NCBI GenBank assembly: GCA_043728315.1 | Contig: JAYTMT010000050.1 | Coordinates: 1 to 11,025 of the forward strand | Reading direction: 5' to 3' | DNA from: JAAFIP01 sp043728315 | GTDB lineage: Bacteria; Pseudomonadota; Gammaproteobacteria; Burkholderiales; Burkholderiaceae_C | DNA: 11,025 bases | The notes under the pieces: model-generated | The model's database searches: none | The model's input: only the letters and a program-made list of their open reading frames with translations | What the model was told of the DNA's origin: nothing | Shown: positions 1 through 5,634 of the stretch, piece by piece | Position numbering within the stretch: the first letter of the stretch is position 1 | How the letters are laid out: each line of letters begins with the position of its first letter | Program-made: the position numbers and the translations under genes

Positions 1-90
1 CCGATCAGCGTTTTGGCTATCCCGACCGACCGATTTCGGGTACTCCCGCATGAGGGCGCGTCGGGATAGCCAAAACGCTGCTCGGGCGCG
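1..90 (+). repeat. Palindromic dispersed repeat, left copy
   Basis: Two inverted arms, 1-26 and 60-87, surround a spacer of about 33 nt. The arms carry the core GCGTTTTGGCTATCCCGAC and its complement. The segment 1-90 matches the reverse complement of 10928-11017 at 89 of 90 positions by eye; the one difference is at position 81. The copy is cut by the window edge, because its partner extends two more bases. No reading frame or transposase accompanies it. It resembles a REP/BIME or MITE-like intergenic repeat, but no family name can be given from sequence alone. Confidence 0.9.
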
Positions 91-135
91 ACAAACAAAG
101 AAACAACCTTAACGCAGAGCGGGTGTACAACTCAG

Positions 136-164
136 CGAGATAGCCAAAACACTGAGCGGGCGCG
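136..164 (+). repeat. Degenerate half copy of the palindromic repeat
   Basis: This stretch aligns without gaps to 62-90, the right arm of the left palindrome, with 25 of 29 positions identical. It includes the shared core TAGCCAAAAC. The matching left arm is absent, so it is a solo half site. It lies between the full repeat and the 3' end of the DUF2817 gene. Confidence 0.7.
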
Positions 165-178
165 CAAGAACGGGCGTA

Positions 179-217
179 CAAACCAGTCGTTACTGAGGCC
201 CAAAGCGAACAGTATTG
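179..217 (-). repeat. 3'-flank motif, copy 1
   Basis: This segment aligns without gaps to 4396-4434, with about 31 of 39 positions the same, including a 13-nt identical core AAAGCGAACAGTA. Both copies lie just beyond the stop codon of a minus-strand gene, here DUF2817. That placement could mean a shared transcript-end or mRNA element, or just another intergenic repeat. No clear hairpin with a U tract is visible, so it is not called a terminator. Confidence 0.5.
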
Positions 218-225
218 GGGTGGTT

Positions 226-1335
226 TCAGCTGGCCAATCCATCCACCGCCTGAAACAGCGACTGGCGCGCCTGCGCTATCACCATGCCCTTCCAGTCGTC
301 GGCATCCACATAAAACGCATCGCGCATCTGCTGCTTGATTTGCTTGGCCAGCGCTGCGGGGGCTTGCGGGTTGTTGTGCAGCCAGTGGTCGGCGCGCAGA
401 GCTTGCATCACCTCTGGCATGGTCTGTGAGCCGTATTCCATGGCAATGCCGGTGTACTGCGCCTGCGGGCATTCTTGGTACACGCTGGCCCACATCAGGC
501 CAGTTAAAAACGCTGAACTGGACGAGCCGTCGTAAATGCTGGTCACTGGTGTTTCGCCCGAAGGATTGCCTGCATTGCCCCACCACGCCTGCGCACGCGC
601 ATAGGCGGCTTTGTCGTCTTTGCAGGCAAATATGCGCTCGCCCAAGCCGCGCGGGCCAAGGCCTGTGTGGATGTCAATCCACGCCAAATTGGCGCAGCGC
701 TTGCCGTATAGCTGGAGCACAGCGCGCAGGGTTTGGTTGCTCCATGTGGCCGCCGTGCCACCAAAAAACAAACCATTGGCATGGCTGTGTTGGCCGCGCG
801 AGACGATGTTTTGAATTGCTTTTTCGCCATTTTGCAGCACAAAAGCGCCCAGCGCGGCGGTGTTCTCGGCTGTGGGCGGCCAATCAGCGGGCAGCATCAG
901 AGGGTGCAAGTCTGCGTAGGCAGCGTTGGCGGGCAGAGGATGGTCAAAATCTTGAAAATTGCGGTTCAAATCGACGTTTTCGTGCGTGACGCGGCGGTTG
1001 TGCGAAAAGCCGTGTGGGTTGAGCGAATGGATGTAGAGCACGGCCACGCCTGCGGCGCGGGCTTTGGCGCGCCACTCAGCGTCGTGCAGGGCAAACACTT
1101 GCACGCCAGAGCCGCAGTAGCCCTCTACGCCATGGCAGGCGCTAGAGAGCACCAGCAGGTGCTTGGCATCGGGCGCGCCGTCTAGCGCCACATCCATGGT
1201 CAGGGTTTCGCCATTTGCACCTGTCAGGGGGTGGTGGCGCGAGTCAATCGCCAAACCCGCAGTGGCAGCGGCTTCTAAAAATTTCACGCGCGCTTGGGCG
1301 TAGCTGGCCGAAAAGGCGGCAGTAACTTCTAGCAT
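226..1335 (-). CDS. DUF2817 / M14-like zinc metallopeptidase
   Basis: The 369-aa product matches the DUF2817 group, which is related to M14 zinc carboxypeptidases. Visible motifs in order are HGVEG (H68 and E71, the M14-type HxxE zinc pair), VDLNRNF (121-127, the substrate-binding Asn-Arg region), DIHTG (H223, third zinc ligand) and AMEYGS (E300, likely general base). There is no signal peptide or membrane segment, so the protein is probably cytoplasmic. The expected reaction is hydrolysis of a peptide or amide bond; the natural substrate is unknown. The gene lies 70 bp downstream of the M20D amidohydrolase on the same strand and may be co-transcribed with it. The chosen ATG has only a weak AAAGG upstream at a long spacing, but no other start fits the domain better. 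Confidence 0.88.
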   Translation of the reverse strand: MLEVTAAFSASYAQARVKFLEAAATAGLAIDSRHHPLTGANGETLTMDVALDGAPDAKHLLVLSSACHGVEGYCGSGVQVFALHDAEWRAKARAAGVAVLYIHSLNPHGFSHNRRVTHENVDLNRNFQDFDHPLPANAAYADLHPLMLPADWPPTAENTAALGAFVLQNGEKAIQNIVSRGQHSHANGLFFGGTAATWSNQTLRAVLQLYGKRCANLAWIDIHTGLGPRGLGERIFACKDDKAAYARAQAWWGNAGNPSGETPVTSIYDGSSSSAFLTGLMWASVYQECPQAQYTGIAMEYGSQTMPEVMQALRADHWLHNNPQAPAALAKQIKQQMRDAFYVDADDWKGMVIAQARQSLFQAVDGLAS

Positions 1336-1405
1336 GGGTGGTGGCCTTTGCGCGAGAAAAGAATAGGAGGGAGGCGGGCGTACAGCGAATGCGCCTCAAA
1401 GAAAA
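1336..1405. other. Short intergenic gap between two minus-strand hydrolases
   Basis: These 70 bp separate the stop codon of the M20D amidohydrolase from the start of the DUF2817 gene. They are purine-rich on the plus strand around 1356-1380. I see no stem-loop strong enough to call a terminator, which is compatible with read-through from the upstream gene. Confidence 0.5.
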
Positions 1406-2596
1406 TCAAGCCTTAGCCAGCCAAGCCTCAGCCAGCTTGACCCAATACGTGCCGCCCAGCGGAATCAAATCGTCGTTGAAATCGTAGCTGGGGTTATGCA
1501 GCATGCACGGGCCCGCGCCGTGGCCCATGTGGCGGTGTGAGCCGTCGCCATTGGCAATGAAGGCGTAGCAGCCAGGTTTGGCTTGCAGCATGTAGGAAAA
1601 GTCTTCTGCGCCCATGGTGGGTTCTTGCGCCAGCACATTGTCTGCGCCCACTATGTCGGCCATCACTTTGGCTGCAAACAGGGCTTCTTTTTCGTGGTTG
1701 ATGGTGGGCGGGTAGTTGCGCACAAACTCAAAATCGCAGGCCATGCCGTAGGCCGCGCACACATTCTCGGTCACCACCTTCATGCGTGCTTCAATCATGT
1801 CCAGCACCTCCATGGTGAAGGTGCGCACCGTGCCTTGCAACTCGCAGCTGTTGGGGATCACATTGGTGGCTTCGCCCGCATGGATCATGGTGACGCTGAT
1901 CACGCCCGCGTCAACTGGTTTTTTGTTGCGGCTGATGATGGTTTGAAAGGCCTGCACCAAGGCCGCTGCCACGGGCACGGGGTCCAGGCCCTCATGCGGC
2001 AAGGCCGCGTGGCCGCCTTTACCGTGGATGGTGATTTTGAATTCGTTGCTCGATGCCATCACAGGGCCCGGGCTAACTGCAAATTTGCCAATCTGCGTGC
2101 CCGGCCAGTTGTGCAAGCCAAACACCGCTTCCATGGGGAACTGCGTGAACAGCCCGTCTTCAATCATCACCCGCGCGCCACCACCGCCCTCTTCGGCAGG
2201 TTGGAATATGAGGTACACCGTGCCGTCAAAATTGCGGTTCTTGGCAAAATGCTGGGCGGCTGCCAGCAGCATGGCGGTGTGGCCGTCGTGGCCGCAGGCG
2301 TGCATTTTGTTGGGGTGCTGGGAGGTGTGCGCAAAAGTGTTGTTCTCTTGCATAGGCAGCGCGTCCATGTCGGCGCGCAGGCCAATGGCGCGGCTGGATG
2401 TGCCCGCTTTCACAATGCCCACCACGCCGGTTTTGCCCATGCCGCGGTGGATGGGTATGCCCCATTCGGTAAGCTTATTGGCCACCACGTCGGCGGTGCG
2501 CACTTCTTCAAAGCACAGCTCGGGGTGGGCGTGGATGTCACGGCGAATCGCGGCAATGCCAGCTGACTGGGTGACGATGGAATCGATGATTTTCAT
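1406..2596 (-). CDS. M20D amidohydrolase, hippurate hydrolase-like
   Basis: The 396-aa product is a member of peptidase family M20D (HipO/IAA-amino acid hydrolase/aminoacylase type), which cleaves N-acyl amino acids using two metal ions. Visible elements are DMDALPMQE near residue 77, HACGHDGHTAML with metal ligands C101 and H103, the PAEEGG motif with E135 and E136, GLHNWPG with H162, and H367 close to the C-terminus. The dimerisation-domain motif HGKGGHAALPHEG is present. The length is typical. The start is set at 2596 because GGAGGA (2603-2608) lies 6 nt upstream; a longer frame to 2635 would place this ribosome site inside the gene. No signal peptide is seen, so it is cytoplasmic. The substrate (hippurate, another acyl amino acid, or a peptide) cannot be told from sequence. 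Confidence 0.93.
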   Translation of the reverse strand: MKIIDSIVTQSAGIAAIRRDIHAHPELCFEEVRTADVVANKLTEWGIPIHRGMGKTGVVGIVKAGTSSRAIGLRADMDALPMQENNTFAHTSQHPNKMHACGHDGHTAMLLAAAQHFAKNRNFDGTVYLIFQPAEEGGGGARVMIEDGLFTQFPMEAVFGLHNWPGTQIGKFAVSPGPVMASSNEFKITIHGKGGHAALPHEGLDPVPVAAALVQAFQTIISRNKKPVDAGVISVTMIHAGEATNVIPNSCELQGTVRTFTMEVLDMIEARMKVVTENVCAAYGMACDFEFVRNYPPTINHEKEALFAAKVMADIVGADNVLAQEPTMGAEDFSYMLQAKPGCYAFIANGDGSHRHMGHGAGPCMLHNPSYDFNDDLIPLGGTYWVKLAEAWLAKA

Positions 2597-2657
2597 GGTG
2601 TTTCCTCCAAAATACCAGTGTATCCGCAGTGGCAACCCCCTGCACTAGGGAAACTAC
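2597..2657. promoter_or_regulatory. Divergent intergenic region between two M20 genes
   Basis: These 61 bp separate the divergent starts of the M20D amidohydrolase and the ArgE-like gene, so promoters for both must lie here or inside the opposing 5' ends. No convincing -35/-10 pair can be picked by eye, and no clear operator palindrome is present. Confidence 0.4.
2601..2608 (-). promoter_or_regulatory. Strong ribosome binding site of the M20D gene
   Basis: On the minus strand this reads GGAGGAAA, close to the ideal anti-16S match, with good spacing to the ATG at 2596. It decides the start against the upstream ATG at 2635. Confidence 0.8.
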
Positions 2658-3857
2658 GTGACAATTGTGACCATGCGCACACTTTTTACCCCCACTGCCC
2701 CCTCTGATACACCTGCTTACCTTGATGTGGCGCAAACCCTTGTGCGCATGAATACCGTGAGCCGCAACTCCAATTTGGAGTTGATCCACTATGTGCGTGA
2801 CACATTGGCGCGCATCGGCATAAGCAGTCGCCTGACCTACAACGCCGATAAAACCAAGGCCAACCTGTTTGCCACGCTGGGCGACGCTAAACCCGCAGGC
2901 ATTATTCTCAGTGGCCACACCGATACCGTGCCTTGGGACGGGCAAGATTGGAGCGTAGACCCACTGGGTGGCATCGTCAAAAATGGCAATTTGTATGGCC
3001 GAGGCAGTGCCGACATGAAGGCATTCATTGCCATAGCGCTGTCGCATGCAGAGCGTTTTGCCAACAGCGCTGCGCCTTTTGCCATCCACTTGGCGCTGTC
3101 GTATGACGAAGAGGTGGGCTGCTTTGGCGTGCGCGAACTGATTGCCGACATGAAGGACGCGGGCATACAACCGCTGGCCTGCATCGTGGGCGAGCCCACG
3201 GGCATGGTGCCCGCCATTGCCCACAAAGGCGTGTACCGCTGGCGCTGCTGCGTGCGCGGCAAAGAGGCGCATTCGTCGCTCACGCCCACATCGGTGAATG
3301 CGATTGAGGAAGCAGCCAAGCTGGTGGCGCATATTCGCGGCATGGCCGATGATTTAAAAGCCAATGAACCGCGCTACGAGGGCTTTGACGTGCCCTTTAG
3401 CACCGCCAGCGTGGGGCAGTTTCAAGGCGGCATTGCCGACAACGTGGTGCCGCGCGATGCTTGGTTCCACTACGAGTTTCGCAATTTACCCACGGCTGAC
3501 GCACTTTTGATGCAAAAACAGGTCATTGCCACCGCACAGCGGTCAGAGTCAGCTATGAAGGCTATAGCGCCAGAGGCGGGTTTCAGCTTTGAAGAGATTT
3601 GCGCCGTGCCCAGCTTTTTAGGCGCAAATGGCGATGCCATTACCCAACTGGCGCAGCGCCTCAGCGGCGAGGCATCCACCACGCTGGTGGCTTTTGGCAC
3701 AGAGGCGGGGCTGTTTAAAAACGCAGGCATTCAAACCGTGGTCTGCGGCCCGGGCAGCATCACGCAGGCACACCAGCCCGATGAATTTGTAAGCCTTGCG
3801 CAACTGGCGCGTTGTGATGCGTTTATGCGGGATTTGGCGTTGACTACGTCGCTATAA
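2658..3857 (+). CDS. argE: ArgE-like N-acetylornithine deacetylase (M20A)
   Basis: The 399-aa product has the full signature of ArgE/DapE-type M20 deacylases. ArgE removes acetate from N2-acetylornithine to give ornithine in arginine synthesis. Visible residues are SGHTDTVPWDG (metal H87, catalytic D89), GSADMKAF (bridging D119), SYDEEVG (catalytic E151, metal E152), VGEPTGM (E179) and the C-terminal H372 in QAHQPDEF. Family length is normal and the protein is cytoplasmic. The start is GTG at 2658, preceded by AGGGA (2647-2651) at 6 nt; the ATG at 2673 lacks a ribosome site. The GPGSITQAHQPDEF ending supports ArgE over DapE, though other acyl-amino-acid substrates cannot be excluded. The stop codon lies within the left end of the inverted-repeat element at 3853. 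Confidence 0.9.
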   Translation: MTIVTMRTLFTPTAPSDTPAYLDVAQTLVRMNTVSRNSNLELIHYVRDTLARIGISSRLTYNADKTKANLFATLGDAKPAGIILSGHTDTVPWDGQDWSVDPLGGIVKNGNLYGRGSADMKAFIAIALSHAERFANSAAPFAIHLALSYDEEVGCFGVRELIADMKDAGIQPLACIVGEPTGMVPAIAHKGVYRWRCCVRGKEAHSSLTPTSVNAIEEAAKLVAHIRGMADDLKANEPRYEGFDVPFSTASVGQFQGGIADNVVPRDAWFHYEFRNLPTADALLMQKQVIATAQRSESAMKAIAPEAGFSFEEICAVPSFLGANGDAITQLAQRLSGEASTTLVAFGTEAGLFKNAGIQTVVCGPGSITQAHQPDEFVSLAQLARCDAFMRDLALTTSL

Positions 3858-4036
3858 AATATGCAGCGTGGTATGACCATATGACGCTGACATTTAACTT
3901 ATTTTCTTTGAAATTGTAGTTTTTCATGCGTTTCTTCTCGCTTCGAGCACTCTACGTTTGATCTGAGCTTTATTTCCCGGCTTGGTCACTGCTGCGGCCA
4001 AGCGAGCGCTGTGCCAATGCGCAAACGGATCGCTGG

Positions 4037-4047
4037 CCCCTTCGGGG
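4037..4047. repeat. Small hairpin CCCC-TTC-GGGG
   Basis: A short perfect stem of four G-C pairs with a three-base loop lies in the spacer between the middle and inner arms. Its role is unknown. Confidence 0.45.
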
Positions 4048-4050
4048 AAG

Positions 4051-4145
4051 CTTGTTTTTTGAACAAATGGGGGGAGTGTTCCTAACTCGCCCTGCGGGCT
4101 CAAACAGATGAACACTCTGATCCCCCATTTGCTCAAAAAAACAAG
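4051..4145. repeat. Central hairpin of the inverted-repeat element
   Basis: The arms 4051-4081 (CTTGTTTTTTGAACAAATGG onward) and 4110-4145 pair imperfectly around a ~28-nt loop, with a few bulged bases on the right arm. A T run opens the left arm and an A run closes the right arm, so those runs pair with each other instead of forming a free U tail. It is therefore not a typical intrinsic terminator on either strand. Confidence 0.75.
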
Positions 4146-4346
4146 CCCAGCGCCCTGATTGTTTGCGCATTGGCACAGCACTCGCTTAGCCGCAGCGCGA
4201 GGTGGTGGCTTGGAACGGTTGGAAAACTGCTCAGCTACCCAGTCAATAGCATGCAGGCGCGCTACTTCACGCTCAGGTTCGTACTTTTCATGAAAAATAG
4301 TGGCAATGTCAGCGTCATATGGTCATAGTGCGCTACGTTTTATATA

Positions 4347-4458
4347 GTAAGTGACGCTCTGCGAATAGCGAGAACCAAAACGCCAAAAGTGCGCGCAAAC
4401 CAGCAGCTACAAAAGCTCAAAGCGAACAGTACTGCGCGCGTAGGGGAGGGTAAACCAC
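4347..4458. other. Non-coding remainder between repeat element and binding-protein gene
   Basis: No gene is seen. Part of it (about 4365-4403) loosely resembles 136-186, with shared pieces such as GCGAGA, CCAAAAC, GCGCGCAA and CAAACCAG. It includes the second copy of the 3'-flank motif. Short GC-alternating pieces near 4390 and 4433 could pair, but too weakly to call a terminator. Confidence 0.4.
4396..4434 (-). repeat. 3'-flank motif, copy 2
   Basis: This is the partner of 179-217, aligning without gaps and sharing CAAACCAG at one end and AAAGCGAACAGTA near the other. It lies 24 bp beyond the stop codon of the binding-protein gene, compared with 8 bp for copy 1 beyond the DUF2817 gene. Confidence 0.5.
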
Positions 4459-5583
4459 TCACTCCCGAATCCTCCCCCTCGAATCAATCATCGTCAGCTC
4501 CACCAGCTTGGATCCCACACGGTCACCGTCAAAATGCACCCTAAAGCCGCCCATGTCGAACTCGCTCATGGCATCCACGGCCCTCTTGAGCTTGGCGCGC
4601 GTGGGCTCTTTGCCAGCGCGGCGAATGGCTTCGACCAAGGTGCGCGCGGCAATGTAGCCCTCCAGCATGTACACATTGGGTTTGCCCAGCTTGGCTGCTG
4701 ATGCATCGGCGGCTAGCTCGCGCACCAAGGCGCTTTTGGCGTTGTCGGGTTTTGGGGTTACGCGCGCCATCACCACGCCTGCGCCACCTGCGCCCAGCAG
4801 ATCGGCCATCAGGCTCTCGCCAGAATTTGAAAAAGCGTAAATCGGTCCTTTGTAGCCCTTGCTGCGCAACTCCTTGATGGAGGCCGCCGAGGCTGAAAAA
4901 TCATTGATCACCATGATTGATTCGGGCTTGGCCGCAATGGCTTTGTCAGCACTGTCGCTGCTGGTGTTGGCCACCAAGTTAGCGCCCAAAGCGCTCATGG
5001 TGCGCTCAGCCGCCTCGGTGGCACTCAGCGATTCAGAATCTTTGCCATGCACAATGGCAAGCTTTCTCAAGCCCAAAGTGTTGGCATGGCGCGTAATGGC
5101 GGCTGCTTCTTCGGAGTAGCCCGGGCGCATGCTGTAGACCTGTGGATACAGCGCGCCACGCAGTTCGTCGGCAGCCGCCATGGGCGCAAAAATCAGCACA
5201 TCGCTGTCTTTGGCCAACTCGTGTGCAGCCGTGGTTTGGGGTGAACCATACAGGCCAAACAGCGCCAGCACACCATCTTTGAGGAGCTTTTGTGTATTTG
5301 TCTTAGCGGCGGCCGTGCTGCCCGCATCGTCAAGGCTGGTCAGTTGGAGTGCACGCCCATTGATTCCGCCGCTGGAGTTCACGCGGTCAAAGTACAGGCG
5401 CGCACCCTGCGTGTAGGGCAGCGCCAAGGCCGCAGCGGGGCCTGTGAGCGCGGTGGATTGGCCAATGTTGATGCTGCCCTTGGCTACGCCTTCTTGCGCA
5501 AAAGCCGCCGTTGCGAGCGCGCAGGCAGCAAGTATTGCAATGCGCGCTGTAAAAGCCGCAAACACGCTATAAACTGTTGGCAT
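4459..5583 (-). CDS. Periplasmic ABC substrate-binding protein, LivK/Peripla_BP_6 type
   Basis: The 374-aa product is a type I periplasmic binding protein of the branched-chain amino acid (HAAT) group. An N-terminal signal peptide (residues 1-29) ends in AFA, with cleavage expected before Q30. The mature protein starts with the family pattern INIGQSTALTGPAAALA, followed by SSGGINGRALQLTSLDD, GLYGSPQTTAA and EGYIAARTLVEAIRRAG near the C-terminus. It would capture a small solute in the periplasm for an ABC importer; the ligand is unknown and need not be an amino acid. No permease or ATPase gene is nearby. The start at 5583 is chosen because GGAGAA (5591-5596) lies 7 nt upstream; the in-frame ATG at 5598 overlaps that site. 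The gene diverges from the molybdoenzyme gene across 51 bp. Confidence 0.9.
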   Translation of the reverse strand: MPTVYSVFAAFTARIAILAACALATAAFAQEGVAKGSINIGQSTALTGPAAALALPYTQGARLYFDRVNSSGGINGRALQLTSLDDAGSTAAAKTNTQKLLKDGVLALFGLYGSPQTTAAHELAKDSDVLIFAPMAAADELRGALYPQVYSMRPGYSEEAAAITRHANTLGLRKLAIVHGKDSESLSATEAAERTMSALGANLVANTSSDSADKAIAAKPESIMVINDFSASAASIKELRSKGYKGPIYAFSNSGESLMADLLGAGGAGVVMARVTPKPDNAKSALVRELAADASAAKLGKPNVYMLEGYIAARTLVEAIRRAGKEPTRAKLKRAVDAMSEFDMGGFRVHFDGDRVGSKLVELTMIDSRGRIRE

Positions 5584-5634
5584 TGCAGTTTTCTCCATTG
5601 TCGTTTCACCAATTTTTGTTCAAAACCTGAATGT
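5584..5634. promoter_or_regulatory. Divergent intergenic region, binding protein / molybdoenzyme
   Basis: The 51 bp between two divergent starts should hold promoter elements for at least one of them. An AT-rich stretch (about 5607-5625) is present, but no -35/-10 pair is clear enough to call. The molybdoenzyme start has no recognisable Shine-Dalgarno here. Confidence 0.35.
5591..5596 (-). promoter_or_regulatory. Ribosome binding site of the binding-protein gene
   Basis: On the minus strand this reads GGAGAA, 7 nt before the ATG at 5583. It favours that start over the ATG at 5598, which has only a weak GGTGA upstream. Confidence 0.65.

Larger units (their letters stand above)
3853..4346. repeat. 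~490-bp nested inverted-repeat element
   Basis: Three nested levels of inverted repetition are visible. The outer arms are 3853-3894 and 4305-4346, including a perfect 23-nt match (3872-3894 with 4305-4327). The middle arms are 3991-4026 and 4161-4196, with 34 of 36 positions matching. The inner arms are 4051-4081 and 4110-4145, imperfect. Between the outer and middle arms (3895-3990 and 4197-4304) similarity is slight. It could be a MITE-like non-autonomous element, a decayed insertion sequence, or a palindromic repeat of unknown type. No transposase motif is recognised and no clear target-site duplication can be fixed; TA-rich ends make one ambiguous. It fills most of the gene-free gap 3858-4458. 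Confidence 0.8.

Noticed and set aside
1..220. CRISPR-like repeats in the left flank
   Set aside because: There is only one full palindrome and one half copy, with no regular spacing or unique spacers and no cas genes.
17..586. A 189-codon minus-strand frame over the left repeat and the end of the DUF2817 gene
   Set aside because: It runs through the palindromic repeat and overlaps the well-supported DUF2817 gene in another frame, and its translation has no family features.
1583..2566. A long plus-strand frame of 327 codons antisense to the M20D gene
   Set aside because: It is a shadow of the amidohydrolase gene: rich in His, Val and Gly with no domain motifs, while the minus-strand product has all the M20D active-site residues.
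2538..3332. A 264-codon minus-strand frame across argE
   Set aside because: Its composition is typical of an antisense shadow, and it lies over the ArgE catalytic motifs on the other strand.
4051..4145. Intrinsic terminator for argE or the binding-protein gene
   Set aside because: The T and A runs are inside the pairing arms rather than after the stem, and the arms are long and imperfect, unlike a standard terminator.
3924..4181. An 85-aa minus-strand gene starting with GTG inside the repeat element
   Set aside because: It has no ribosome site, lies across hairpin arms, and has no recognisable domain. It is reported only as part of a possible remnant frame.
5290..5634. N-terminal extension of the molybdoenzyme frame
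   Set aside because: The extension is antisense to the binding-protein gene and its signal peptide, and the conserved family region begins just after ATG 5635.
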